NCBI GenBank assembly: GCA_016870475.1
Contig: VGBO01000001.1
Span: forward strand, 67,515-112,145
From: Actinomycetota bacterium
Lineage (GTDB): Bacteria > Actinomycetota > Acidimicrobiia > Acidimicrobiales > CAIXPF01
DNA length: 44,631 nt
Reading direction: 5' to 3'
Made by a program: the position numbers and the translations under genes. The notes under the pieces are model-generated. The model had not been told where the DNA came from. It searched no databases and was given only the letters and a program-made list of their open reading frames with translations. The number at the start of each line of letters is the position of its first letter. Positions within the stretch are counted from its first letter, which is position 1. Positions 7,675 through 15,848 of this stretch are shown in pieces.

Positions 7675-8457
7675 ATGGCGGGACGCATCACCACCGAGGT
7701 CGACGGCCACATCGGCTGGCTCGTCGTCGATCAGCCCGAACGGCGCAACGCCGTCTCCCTCGAGATGTGGCAGCAGCTCCCCGACGCCGCCGCCCGCCTC
7801 GACGCGGACGACGCCGTGCGGGTCGTCGTGGTGCGCGGCGCCGGCGAGGAGGCGTTCGTCGCCGGCGCCGACATCAGCCAGTTCGAGGCCCGTCGCACCG
7901 GGGACGGCGCCGCCGCCTACGAGGCCGCCACCACCGCCGGGTACGGCGCGCTCGCCGCGATCACAAAGCCGACGATCGCGATGATCCACGGGCCCTGCGT
8001 CGGCGGCGGCCTCGCCATCGCCCTCACCGCCGACCTTCGGATCACCGCCGACGACGGTCGGTTCGCGATCCCCGCCGCCAAACTCGGACTCGGGTACGGC
8101 ATCAACGGCATCGAGACGCTCGAACGCCTCGTCGGCCCGTCGCGCACCAAGGAGATCTTCTTCACCGCCCGGCTCTTCGACGCCGTCGAGGCGCACGCCA
8201 TGGGGCTCGTGAACGCCGTGCACCCCAAGGCCGACCTCGAGGACGCCGTGCGCGGCATCGCCGCGCAGATCGCCCGGAACGCCCCCCTCACCGTCCGCTC
8301 GGTGAAGTACCTCACCGGGCAGGTGCTCCGACCACGCGCCGAACGCGACGACGCCGGGATCCGGGCGTCCGTCGACGGGTGCTTCGCGAGCGAGGACTAC
8401 CGGGAAGGGGTGCGTGCCTTCCTCGAGAAGCGCCGCCCCGAGTTCCGGGGACGCTGA
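7675..8457 (+). CDS. enoyl-CoA hydratase/isomerase-family protein
   Basis: Crotonase-fold protein, 260 residues. Oxyanion-hole motifs are FVAGADISQF and GPCVGGGLAIALTADLRI. Both hydratase glutamate positions are replaced (GGGLAIAL, and IPAAKLGLGYG in place of a PE motif). It is a family member whose reaction cannot be assigned as simple hydration. The C-terminus has EDYREGVRAFLEKRRPEFRGR, the standard crotonase ending. The ATG at 7675 is supported by a -10 box 8 nt upstream. The racemase gene follows 26 bp later with its own -10 box. Confidence 0.87.
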   Translation: MAGRITTEVDGHIGWLVVDQPERRNAVSLEMWQQLPDAAARLDADDAVRVVVVRGAGEEAFVAGADISQFEARRTGDGAAAYEAATTAGYGALAAITKPTIAMIHGPCVGGGLAIALTADLRITADDGRFAIPAAKLGLGYGINGIETLERLVGPSRTKEIFFTARLFDAVEAHAMGLVNAVHPKADLEDAVRGIAAQIARNAPLTVRSVKYLTGQVLRPRAERDDAGIRASVDGCFASEDYREGVRAFLEKRRPEFRGR

Positions 8458-8470
8458 CCGAACGGCCGGT

Positions 8471-8476
8471 TAGGGT
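8471..8476 (+). promoter_or_regulatory. -10 box TAGGGT for mcr
   Basis: TAGGGT ends 7 nt before the ATG at 8484, giving a predicted leaderless start. Confidence 0.6.
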
Positions 8477-8483
8477 GCCCGAC

Positions 8484-9623
8484 ATGGCATCAGGACCCCT
8501 CGCAGGAATCAAGGTCGTCGAACTCGCCGGCATCGGCCCCGGCCCCATGTGCGCGATGTTGCTCGCCGACCTCGGCGCCGAGGTGATCCGGGTCGACCGC
8601 ACCGAGTCGGTCGACCTCGGCATCAGCCACGCACGGCAGTTCAACGTATTGAACCGCGGACGCCGGTCCGCAGCGGTCGACCTGAAGAACCCCGAAGGCG
8701 TGCAGACCGTGCTCCGCCTCGTCGAGGGCGCCGACGCGCTCATCGAAGGGTTCCGTCCCGGCGTGATGGAGAAGCTCGGTCTCGGACCCGACGTCTGCCT
8801 CGCCCGCAACCCGCGCCTCGTCTACGGCCGCATGACCGGATGGGGTCAGGACGGCCCCTACGCGAAGACCGCCGGCCACGACATCAACTACATCGCCCTC
8901 ACCGGCGCACTCGCCGCGATCGGCACCCACGGCGGCCCGCCCGTCCCGCCGCTCAACCTCGTCGGGGACTTCGGCGGTGGCGCCCTCTACCTGGCGTTCG
9001 GCCTGTGCGCGGGCATCATCAACGCCCGCGCCACCGGCACCGGCCAGGTCGTCGATGCGGCGATGGTCGACGGTGCCGCCTCGCTGATGACCGCGATCTA
9101 CGGCATGTACGCCGCCGGCGGGTGGACGCTCGAGCGAGGCACCAACATCCTCGACAGCGGCGCCCACTACTACGGCACCTTCGAATGCTCGGACGGCAAG
9201 TTCGTGTCCATCGGCTCGATCGAGGGCAAGTTCTACGAGGAGCTCGAGCAGACGCTCGGCGTGACCCTCGAGGGCCGTCTCGACCCGGCCGACTGGCCGG
9301 CCCACCGCGACGTCGTCGCCGCCCGGTTCCGCACCCGCACCCGCGACGAGTGGTGCGCGGTGATGGAGGGAACCGACATCTGCTTCGCCCCTGTGCTCGA
9401 CATGGACGAGGCACCGAAGCACGCGCACATGGCGGCACGTGGCACCTTCGTCGAGATCGACGGGGTCGTGCAGCCGGGCCCGGCACCGCGGTTCAGCGCC
9501 ACCCCCGGTGGCGTGCAGCGTGGCCCCTCCGACCCGGGGCAGCACACCGACGAGGTGCTCGGCGACTGGGGGTTCAGCGCTGCGGAACTCGCCGGACTGC
9601 GCTCGTCCGGCGCGATCGCCTGA
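8484..9623 (+). CDS. mcr: alpha-methylacyl-CoA racemase (Mcr/AMACR, CaiB fold)
   Basis: Interconverts 2R- and 2S-methylacyl-CoA so that branched fatty or sterol side chains can enter beta-oxidation. 379 residues, type III CoA-transferase fold. The start GIKVVELAGIGPGPMCAM is diagnostic of the racemase branch. The active-site bases are in place: H132 in AGHDINYIALTG, D162 in GDFGGG, and E247 in GSIEGKFY, matching the His/Asp/Glu known for mycobacterial MCR. The ATG at 8484 lies 7 nt after a TAGGGT box. The preceding crotonase and this gene are adjacent on the same strand, consistent with a branched-chain acyl-CoA pathway; the physiological substrate is inferred from the family. Confidence 0.92.
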   Translation: MASGPLAGIKVVELAGIGPGPMCAMLLADLGAEVIRVDRTESVDLGISHARQFNVLNRGRRSAAVDLKNPEGVQTVLRLVEGADALIEGFRPGVMEKLGLGPDVCLARNPRLVYGRMTGWGQDGPYAKTAGHDINYIALTGALAAIGTHGGPPVPPLNLVGDFGGGALYLAFGLCAGIINARATGTGQVVDAAMVDGAASLMTAIYGMYAAGGWTLERGTNILDSGAHYYGTFECSDGKFVSIGSIEGKFYEELEQTLGVTLEGRLDPADWPAHRDVVAARFRTRTRDEWCAVMEGTDICFAPVLDMDEAPKHAHMAARGTFVEIDGVVQPGPAPRFSATPGGVQRGPSDPGQHTDEVLGDWGFSAAELAGLRSSGAIA

Positions 9624-9627
9624 CGAA

Positions 9628-9993
9628 CTAGCGGGACAGCGGTTCGTTCAACTCGATGAGGTTCCCGGCGGGGTCGCGCAGGAACGACTGCCGGCCGCCG
9701 TCGGGGACCTGGATCGGGTCGCTGACCTTCACCCCGGCGGCACCGAGCTCGGCGCGCGCCGCGTCGAGGTCGGCGACCCTGAACGCGAAGTGCTGCCCCT
9801 TCGGGGCGACCCAGTCCTCGACCTCGAGCAGGTGGATCTCGCGGTCGTCGGGCGTGCGCAGCCAGTGCCCGGGGAACCCGAGGTCGGGCCGGGGGATCTC
9901 GGCGAGCCCGAGCACGTCGACGTAGAACCGGCACGCCGCCGCGGCGTCGCGCACGTTGAGGGAGATGTGGTGCACACCACCGAGCTCGACCAT
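9628..9993 (-). CDS. VOC/glyoxalase-family protein
   Basis: Single vicinal-oxygen-chelate module pair, 121 residues. Candidate metal ligands of the fold are H9, E57, H68 and E114 (VHHISLNVRD, LLEVED, QHFAFRV, NLIELNEP). The family includes glyoxalase I, dioxygenases, epimerases and resistance proteins; the reaction here is unknown. Downstream of and close to the dimethylformamidase-like gene (9 bp gap), so possibly the same pathway, but it has its own -10 box overlapping that gene's stop. Convergent with mcr, with stops 4 bp apart. Confidence 0.85.
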   Translation of the reverse strand: MVELGGVHHISLNVRDAAAACRFYVDVLGLAEIPRPDLGFPGHWLRTPDDREIHLLEVEDWVAPKGQHFAFRVADLDAARAELGAAGVKVSDPIQVPDGGRQSFLRDPAGNLIELNEPLSR

Positions 9994-9999
9994 GCGCGG

Positions 10000-10005
10000 A
10001 GGCTA
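10000..10005 (-). promoter_or_regulatory. -10 box TAGCCT overlapping DMFase-like stop codon
   Basis: Minus-strand TAGCCT ends 6 nt before the ATG at 9993. Its TAG is the stop codon of the upstream dimethylformamidase-like gene (10003-10005). Confidence 0.55.
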
Positions 10006-12198
10006 CCCCGGAGGGGGCGGGATCGGGGTCGGGTCGACGAACCGGCGCACGACGTTCGCGGTGATCCGGGCGATGTCGTTGTCGTAGAGCTCCCCCGATC
10101 GTCCACGCGTCGCGAGTGCCCCGAACCACGAGATCGACCCGGTGGAGAACACCGCACCACCGTTCGGCGTCTCGAAGAACACCAGATCGGCGCGCACCGC
10201 CGGGTCCTCGGGGCCGGGCACCACGGTCGCGTGGTACTCCTCCTTCGTGCGCAGCATCGCCGCGCTGTGGTCCTCCGACGACGCGAGCACGACGACGTGG
10301 TGGGGTGATCCGAGCGCGAGGTCGAAGCGGTCGATCTCCTGACCGGCCGCACCGCCGCCGACGCCGTGGTCGCCGACGATCTCCTGGTCCTCCACGCCCT
10401 CGAAGATCCACGCCGCCCGACCGTCGTGGCTCTCCGCGCTGCGGCGGTAGTGGCTCGCCCGGTCGAAGCCCTGCGCCGCGAACCCGATGCCGACGAGACG
10501 GTTCGGCGCCCGGCCGAGCCGACGCCAGAGCCCGCCGTACTCCCCGCCGTGGGCGTGGTAGTACTCGCCGGGTTCAGCGATCCACGCCCGCGTGCCGTCC
10601 TCCGCCCGACGGATCTCCATGATCCAGGGCTCCTCCTCGCTCCAGGAGACCCGCCAGTAGAAGCCGTTGCCGCCGAGGTACACGAACCGCCCACCGGTTG
10701 CGGTGAACGCCTCGAACGCATCGAGCATCGCCGTCGACGTGTACTCCGGATGGCTCCCGGTGACCACGCACCGGTACCGGCCGAGCAGCGCGACACCCTC
10801 GCGGTGCACGTCGTCGTCGGTGATGACGTCGTAGGGGATCCCGAGGTGTTCGAGGAACGCGACGATGTTCGTGTCGGCGGTGAACGCCCACCCGTCCGCC
10901 CCGGGCTTCATGTTCATGACCGGGCGACGCCGCGACGACAGCATCACCCCGGACCCGTCGTCGTGGTACTCGTACATCGAGTGCCCGCACTCCGGGTGTT
11001 GCTTCAGGTACTCGATCTCGGGCCGGTGGTGGTCACGCGGGGCGAAGAAGTCCGACCCGTCGATCGTCATTCGGTGGTTCGCGTAGGCGTAGTAGGTGGC
11101 CGTCGGGACCAGGAACGCGAGCGCCGCGTGCGGACCGTCCGCAGGCGGGCGCACGAAGAACGGCGTGCGGTCCACGTTCCCGTCCGGGCCGGTCGTCTCG
11201 AACACGTAGACACCCGACCGGGCGTTCCGGGGCACCGTCACCGTGGCGTCGGGCTCCCAACCGGCGTCGACGAGGTCGTCACGGTGGAAGTGGATCGCGG
11301 CGTACTGCTCCGGCTTGTCGGACCAACGTTGCGTCGAGCCGTCCCAGGACGACGACGTGACGGCCCGGGCCGGGCCGCCGACCGTGCGACCGTGCAGGCC
11401 GTGCGGACCGACGTCGACGACCCGCGTCGACCCGATGCCGACGGCGAAGTCCCAGCGCGCCTGCACCCTCGACCCGTCGGCGCAGGTCACCGACAGCGCA
11501 GGGGCCTCGATCCGACCGTCGTAGGGGGCGGCGTGGTGGCCGTCGGCCGCCCAGGCCGCCATGCGCAACACGTCCGGACTCCCAATCGATCCCGGTGGCG
11601 GAGCGACCGTCGCGGTCGCCGACCCGGCATGCACCGACAGCGCATCGCCCGGCGCACGGGTCGGCAGCGGGGTCTGCACCACCGTGACCGTGCCGGTCGC
11701 ACCGTCCCAGCGGGCGGTCACGTCGAACCAGCGGCGCGGCACCACCAGCACACCCGTCGACACGACCGTGGCGCCGATACGCAACGCGCACGCGCCCGCG
11801 TCGTCGAGCTGCAGGGCGAACCCCGTGCCGGAGGACGCATCGAAGGATCCGAGCAACGCCTGGGCACCGTCGCCGGGACGGGTCGCGTAGATCCGCGCGG
11901 TGACCTCGAAGCCGGTGGCGGTCGCCATGCGGTCGGCGAGCGCGGCAGGCACGTCGACGACAACGAAGGAACCGGGGCGCAGCGGCTGGTCCCGGCCTTG
12001 GAACGGCGGCGGGACCTCGAAGGTCGTGTCCTCCGTCCGGTAGCCCGGTCCCTTCGAGGACGGGTCGCCGCACAGGAGCCGGGCGACCCGGACCGTGCAC
12101 GTCCCCGGCACGTGGGACCGGATCATGAGCGCGACCCGGTCCCCCGATTCGACGACGAGCGGATCGCAGTACCCGACGATGGTGGTGGCGTTGCTCAC
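10003..12198 (-). CDS. N,N-dimethylformamidase large-subunit-like hydrolase
   Basis: 731 residues, similar in size and layout to the large subunit of N,N-dimethylformamidase, which splits dimethylformamide to dimethylamine and formate. Residues ~110-290 resemble a LamG/concanavalin-like beta sandwich (LLGSFDASSGTGFALQLD); the C-terminal part (~330-731) is the DMFA2-type catalytic region. Candidate iron ligands are Y486 in GSHPEYTS and E553 in HGGEYGGLWR, the kind of Tyr/Glu site known for this family; the exact correspondence is my inference. No gene for the ~130-residue small subunit lies next to it. The substrate may be another amide. The GTG at 12198 is preceded 6 nt upstream by an imperfect box, TAGAAC. 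Confidence 0.8.
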   Translation of the reverse strand: MSNATTIVGYCDPLVVESGDRVALMIRSHVPGTCTVRVARLLCGDPSSKGPGYRTEDTTFEVPPPFQGRDQPLRPGSFVVVDVPAALADRMATATGFEVTARIYATRPGDGAQALLGSFDASSGTGFALQLDDAGACALRIGATVVSTGVLVVPRRWFDVTARWDGATGTVTVVQTPLPTRAPGDALSVHAGSATATVAPPPGSIGSPDVLRMAAWAADGHHAAPYDGRIEAPALSVTCADGSRVQARWDFAVGIGSTRVVDVGPHGLHGRTVGGPARAVTSSSWDGSTQRWSDKPEQYAAIHFHRDDLVDAGWEPDATVTVPRNARSGVYVFETTGPDGNVDRTPFFVRPPADGPHAALAFLVPTATYYAYANHRMTIDGSDFFAPRDHHRPEIEYLKQHPECGHSMYEYHDDGSGVMLSSRRRPVMNMKPGADGWAFTADTNIVAFLEHLGIPYDVITDDDVHREGVALLGRYRCVVTGSHPEYTSTAMLDAFEAFTATGGRFVYLGGNGFYWRVSWSEEEPWIMEIRRAEDGTRAWIAEPGEYYHAHGGEYGGLWRRLGRAPNRLVGIGFAAQGFDRASHYRRSAESHDGRAAWIFEGVEDQEIVGDHGVGGGAAGQEIDRFDLALGSPHHVVVLASSEDHSAAMLRTKEEYHATVVPGPEDPAVRADLVFFETPNGGAVFSTGSISWFGALATRGRSGELYDNDIARITANVVRRFVDPTPIPPPPG

Positions 12199-12204
12199 CC
12201 CGCG

Positions 12205-12210
12205 GTTCTA
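12205..12210 (-). promoter_or_regulatory. imperfect -10 box TAGAAC for DMFase-like gene
   Basis: Minus-strand TAGAAC, 6 nt before the GTG at 12198. The position fits the window-wide pattern but the last base is not T. Confidence 0.3.
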
Positions 12211-12245
12211 CCGCACCCCCCGGTCACGCGCAGCGGCATGGTCGC

Positions 12246-12251
12246 TACCGT
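12246..12251 (+). promoter_or_regulatory. -10 box TACCGT for alpha/beta hydrolase
   Basis: TACCGT ends 7 nt before the ATG at 12259 and favours that start over the in-frame ATG at 12238. Confidence 0.55.
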
Positions 12252-12258
12252 GGCGGAG

Positions 12259-13128
12259 ATGTCCGCGAGCACCCCCGACGAACCGACCCCGCTCGAGGTG
12301 CGCCTCGACGGACGCCGACACACCGGCCTCGACTGGGGCGGCAGTGGGCGGGACCTCGTGCTGCTCCACCCGAACGGGTTCGGCGCCGGCGTGTTCGACC
12401 CGCTCGCCCGGCTGCTGCGCACCCGTCACCGGGTGGTCGGCCTCGACCTCGGCGGGCAGGGACAAGCCGACCCGCCGCCCGACCTCGCCGCCTTCCGCAT
12501 GCTCGACACCGCCGACGAGGTCCTCGCCGTGCTCGACGCGCTCGACGTCCGACCGCCATACCTGCTCCTCGGCCACTCCCTCGGCGGGGTGATCGCGACC
12601 CTCGTCGACCGCGCCGCCCCGGGCGCCGTCGAACGGCTCGTGCTCTGCGAACCGGTGATCTTCCCCCGCGACCTCGATCGGCCCCCTTCCACGATGGCCG
12701 ACGGCGCACGACGTCGTCGCGCGATCTGGCCCTCGATCGACGCGATGCGGGAGCGCTACCGCGAGGCCGGCCCGCTCGCGGATCTCGACCCGCGTGCGCT
12801 CGACGGCTACCTGCGGCACGGCACGGTGACGCTGCCGACCGGCGAGATCGCGCTCGCCACACCACCCGAGATCGAGGCGTTGATCTTCGAGATCACCCAG
12901 AGCGAGCGGGGCGGGTACCCGGCATGGGACCACCTGCCCGCCCTCGAAGGGCGGGCGACGATCATCTCCGGCACCACCACGAACCTCCCCGACGACCTGT
13001 TCGCACGACAGGCCGAACGCGCCCGGGTCCCGCACCTGCGCGTCGACGGCGGGCACCTGTTCCCCGCCCAGTACCCCGAGGCGACCGCCGCGCTGGTGGC
13101 CGACCTGCTCGCTCCGTCCGGCGGCTAG
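12259..13128 (+). CDS. alpha/beta hydrolase
   Basis: Cytoplasmic alpha/beta-hydrolase-fold protein, 289 residues. The oxyanion region is LLHPNGFGAGVF, the nucleophile elbow GHSLGG has S107, and the catalytic histidine is H266 in DGGHLFPAQYP. The sequence belongs to the broad proline-iminopeptidase/esterase/haloperoxidase-like group, and the natural ester or amide substrate cannot be told. The ATG at 12259 is selected by the -10 box 7 nt upstream. Its stop codon overlaps that of the convergent photolyase-like gene in a shared CTAG. Divergent from the dimethylformamidase-like gene, with 60 bp between starts. Confidence 0.88.
   Translation: MSASTPDEPTPLEVRLDGRRHTGLDWGGSGRDLVLLHPNGFGAGVFDPLARLLRTRHRVVGLDLGGQGQADPPPDLAAFRMLDTADEVLAVLDALDVRPPYLLLGHSLGGVIATLVDRAAPGAVERLVLCEPVIFPRDLDRPPSTMADGARRRRAIWPSIDAMRERYREAGPLADLDPRALDGYLRHGTVTLPTGEIALATPPEIEALIFEITQSERGGYPAWDHLPALEGRATIISGTTTNLPDDLFARQAERARVPHLRVDGGHLFPAQYPEATAALVADLLAPSGG
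13125..13128. other. CTAG palindrome giving both convergent stop codons
   Basis: The four bases CTAG supply TAG to the hydrolase on the plus strand (13126-13128) and TAG to the photolyase-like gene on the minus strand (13127-13125). Confidence 0.9.
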
Positions 13129-14618
13129 AGGGTGCCGGCGGCAAGACGCCCGCGCACCTCCACCGCACGCTCCCGCAGCTCGGGCAGGTCGACGAGACGG
13201 TCGAGACCGCGCACCTGCTGCGCCATGCGCGGGTTGCGGGCGAAGCGGTCACGGTGCCGGTCGATCACGTCCCAGTAGAGCGTCGTGAACGGGCACGCCC
13301 GCTCGCCCACCCGGAGCTTCGGGTCGAACGCGCACCCGCGGCAGTAGTCGCTCATCCGGTTCAGGTAGGCCCCACCCGAGACGTACGGCTTGGTCGCCAT
13401 CCGGCCGCCGTCGGCGAAGGTCGCCATGCCCATCACGTTCGGGATCATCACCCAGTCGGCGGCGTCCACGAACGACGCCGTCATCCAGTCGAGCAGCGCC
13501 CGCGGGTCGACCCCGGCGGAGGTAGCCAGGTTCGCGAGCACCATCAACCGTTGGATGTGGTGCAGCCACCCGTGATCGTGCAGCTCGCCGACCGTGGTCG
13601 CGACGCAGCGCATCGCCGTCGGCGCGGCACCGGTGAACGCGGGCGGCAACGGTTCATGCGCGTCGAGCGCGTTCTGGTCGGCGTGGTCGGGCCACGCCCA
13701 GTAGAGCCCCCAGACGTACTCCCGCCAGCCGATGACCTGGCGGAGGAACCCCTCCGCGGACGACAACGGCACCCGACCGGCCCGGAACGCCGCCTCCACG
13801 CGGTCGCACACCTCACCGGGGAGCAGGAGCCCGAGGTTCAGCGCCGGCGACAGCAACGAATGACCGAGGTGCCAGTTGCCGGCGAGCATCGCATCCTCGT
13901 AGGGACCGAAGCCGGCGAGTGCCACCTCGACGAACTCGTCGAGTCGCTCGAGCGCCTGCGTGCGCGAGGTCGGCCACCACCCGACCGGGTCGGCGCCGAC
14001 CACGCTCCCCGGAAGGGAGGCGAGCACCTGCCGATCGACGTCGTCGAGCGGGAAGGTCGTCGGCGCCGGCCAACCGTCGGCGGCGCCCGGACCCTTCGGC
14101 GGCGGCTTCCGGTTCTCGTGGTCGAGGTTCCACACCCCGCCCACGGGTCCGCCGTCGTCCATCAGGTACCCGAGCCTGGCGCGCTGCCAGCGGTAGAAGT
14201 CCTCGAGCCGCACGGTTCGTCGCCCGGCCGCCCACGCGGCGAACTCCTCCGGATGACAGAGGAACTGGTTCGACCGCACGAGCCCGACCCCGGCGGTGGT
14301 CAGCCGGTCGTACAGCCCCCTCGACAGCGGCTCGGTCGCAACGACGGACGGATCGCCGAACCGGCGCCGGTGGTCGGCGAGACCGGCGAGCATCGACGGC
14401 GCGTCGACCTCGTCGACCTCGAACCCCTCGGCCCGCAACTCCGCTGCGAACCGTCGCATCGCCGTGAGCACCAGGTGCAGCCGCTGGCGGTGGTAGGGAC
14501 GCGACCCGACCTTGTGCGCGCTCCGCACGAGCAGCACCCGATCGGTCCCCGGCGTCGCGTCGGCGAGCGCGCCGATGCCCCGGTGCAGCTGATCGCCGAA
14601 CACCCAGACCGTGCGCAC
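13125..14618 (-). CDS. iron-sulfur photolyase/cryptochrome (FeS-BCP, (6-4) type)
   Basis: Flavoprotein of the DPRP / FeS-BCP group of photolyases, 497 residues; characterised members repair (6-4) UV photoproducts using FAD and a [4Fe-4S] cluster. The N-terminal Rossmann-like part begins VRTVWVFGDQLH. Four cysteines, C338, C426, C429 and C442, have spacings of 88, 3 and 13 residues, the same as the cluster ligands recalled for Agrobacterium PhrB. The FAD-binding helical region contains GWREYVWGLYWAWPD (~297-311) and NVMGMATFADGGRMATKPYVSGGAYL (split here by conserved GG). The GTG at 14618 is where homology starts; a GAGCGT hexamer sits 6 nt upstream. Confidence 0.9.
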   Translation of the reverse strand: MRTVWVFGDQLHRGIGALADATPGTDRVLLVRSAHKVGSRPYHRQRLHLVLTAMRRFAAELRAEGFEVDEVDAPSMLAGLADHRRRFGDPSVVATEPLSRGLYDRLTTAGVGLVRSNQFLCHPEEFAAWAAGRRTVRLEDFYRWQRARLGYLMDDGGPVGGVWNLDHENRKPPPKGPGAADGWPAPTTFPLDDVDRQVLASLPGSVVGADPVGWWPTSRTQALERLDEFVEVALAGFGPYEDAMLAGNWHLGHSLLSPALNLGLLLPGEVCDRVEAAFRAGRVPLSSAEGFLRQVIGWREYVWGLYWAWPDHADQNALDAHEPLPPAFTGAAPTAMRCVATTVGELHDHGWLHHIQRLMVLANLATSAGVDPRALLDWMTASFVDAADWVMIPNVMGMATFADGGRMATKPYVSGGAYLNRMSDYCRGCAFDPKLRVGERACPFTTLYWDVIDRHRDRFARNPRMAQQVRGLDRLVDLPELRERAVEVRGRLAAGTL

Positions 14619-14687
14619 GGCTCCACGCTCGCAGCGTCGGGCGTGCTGCGCCGAATCGGCCACGGAGGAGGCGACCCGCCCGCCGAC

Positions 14688-14693
14688 TAACCT
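14688..14693 (+). promoter_or_regulatory. -10 box TAACCT for ychF
   Basis: TAACCT ends 11 nt before the ATG at 14705, predicting a very short 5' leader of about 4-5 nt. Confidence 0.5.
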
Positions 14694-14704
14694 GGCACCC
14701 CGGC

Positions 14705-15784
14705 ATGGAACGTTTCGGCATCGTCGGTCTGCCCAACGCAGGCAAGTCCGCTCTCTTCAACGCACTCACCGGTGGCGACGCCACGGTCGCCGCGCACCCC
14801 TTCTCGACCACCGAGACGAACGTGGGTGTGGCGAAGGTCGCCGACGTGCGCCTCGCCCGGCTCGCCGTCATGTCGCAGTCCCGCAAGGTCGTGCCGGCCA
14901 CCGCGGAGTTCGTCGACATCGCCGGTCTGCAGAAGGGCTCGTCGTCGGGCGAGGGTCTCGGGAACCGGTTCCTGCACGGCATCCGCGAGGTCGACGCCGT
15001 CCTGTTCGTGCTCCGGGCCTTCGAGGACCCCAACGTCGTCGGCGGCAACGACCCCCTCGACGACCTCGCGACCCTAGAGCTCGAACTCGTGCTCGCCGAC
15101 GCAGCATCGGCCGAGGGCCAGATCGAACGACGACGCAAGGCCGCCCGGTCCGACAAGAGCCAGCAACCCGCCGTCGACGCGCTCGAGGCGGCGTACGCAC
15201 ACCTCCAGCAGGCGACACCGCTGTACCGCGCCGGGCTCGGGGTCGAGCAGCTCGCACTGCTGCAGCCGTTCTTCTTCCTCACCGCCAAGCGGGTGATGGC
15301 CGTCGTCAACCTCGGCGAGGACCAGCTCGCCGACGCCGAGGCCATCGTGGCGCCGGTCGCCGCCGAGCTCGCCGGCGCCGGAGGCGAGGTGCTCGGGGTG
15401 TGCGTGCAGCTCGAGGCTGAAGCCGCCGCGCTCGACGACGCCGAGCGCGCCGAGCTCCTCGAGGGGCTCGGGCTCGGCGAAGGGGCGCTCCCCCGGGTCG
15501 CGCGGGCCGCCTACCACCTGCTCGGGCTGCGGACGTTCTTCACGACCGGCGACAAGGAGTCCCGGGCCTGGACGTTCCGCGCCGGGGCGAAGGCACCCGA
15601 GTGCGCGGGCGTGATCCACTCCGACCTGCAACGCGGGTTCATCCGTGCCGAAGTCATCCACTGGGACGAACTGCTCGACATCGGCAGCTGGTCCAAGGCG
15701 AAGGCCGAGGGTCGCCTGCGGGTGGAGGGCAAGGAGTACGAGGTCCTCGACGGCGACGTGCTCGAGATCCGCTTCAACGTCTGA
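14705..15784 (+). CDS. ychF: Obg-family ribosome-associated ATPase YchF/OLA1
   Basis: Universal P-loop NTPase that binds ribosomes and prefers ATP over GTP; involved in translation and stress control. 359 residues, full length. The G1 motif is GLPNAGKSALFNAL with NAGKS at 11-15; switch regions include FSTTETNVGVAKV and the DIAGL motif (VDIAGLQKG). A central coiled-coil hairpin spans about 130-200. The G4 position is VVNLGED rather than NKxD, in line with the relaxed nucleotide choice of this family. The C-terminal TGS domain runs from about 275 (LRTFFTTGDKESRAWTF) to the end. A -10 box lies 11 nt upstream. Confidence 0.95.
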   Translation: MERFGIVGLPNAGKSALFNALTGGDATVAAHPFSTTETNVGVAKVADVRLARLAVMSQSRKVVPATAEFVDIAGLQKGSSSGEGLGNRFLHGIREVDAVLFVLRAFEDPNVVGGNDPLDDLATLELELVLADAASAEGQIERRRKAARSDKSQQPAVDALEAAYAHLQQATPLYRAGLGVEQLALLQPFFFLTAKRVMAVVNLGEDQLADAEAIVAPVAAELAGAGGEVLGVCVQLEAEAAALDDAERAELLEGLGLGEGALPRVARAAYHLLGLRTFFTTGDKESRAWTFRAGAKAPECAGVIHSDLQRGFIRAEVIHWDELLDIGSWSKAKAEGRLRVEGKEYEVLDGDVLEIRFNV

Positions 15785-15837
15785 TCGTTCACCGACTGTT
15801 CGCCATCTACGACATCGGTCACGGATCCTCCTTACGG

Positions 15838-15843
15838 TACCCT
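15838..15843 (+). promoter_or_regulatory. -10 box TACCCT for beta-propeller lipoprotein
   Basis: TACCCT ends 5 nt before the GTG at 15849; the overlapping TACGGT at 15833-15838 is an alternative ending 10 nt before it. Confidence 0.45.
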
Positions 15844-15848
15844 TTTGC

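Noticed and set aside
9628-9993. Small subunit of dimethylformamidase
   Set aside because: The 121-residue protein has clear VOC/glyoxalase metal-ligand motifs, which the DMFase small subunit does not.
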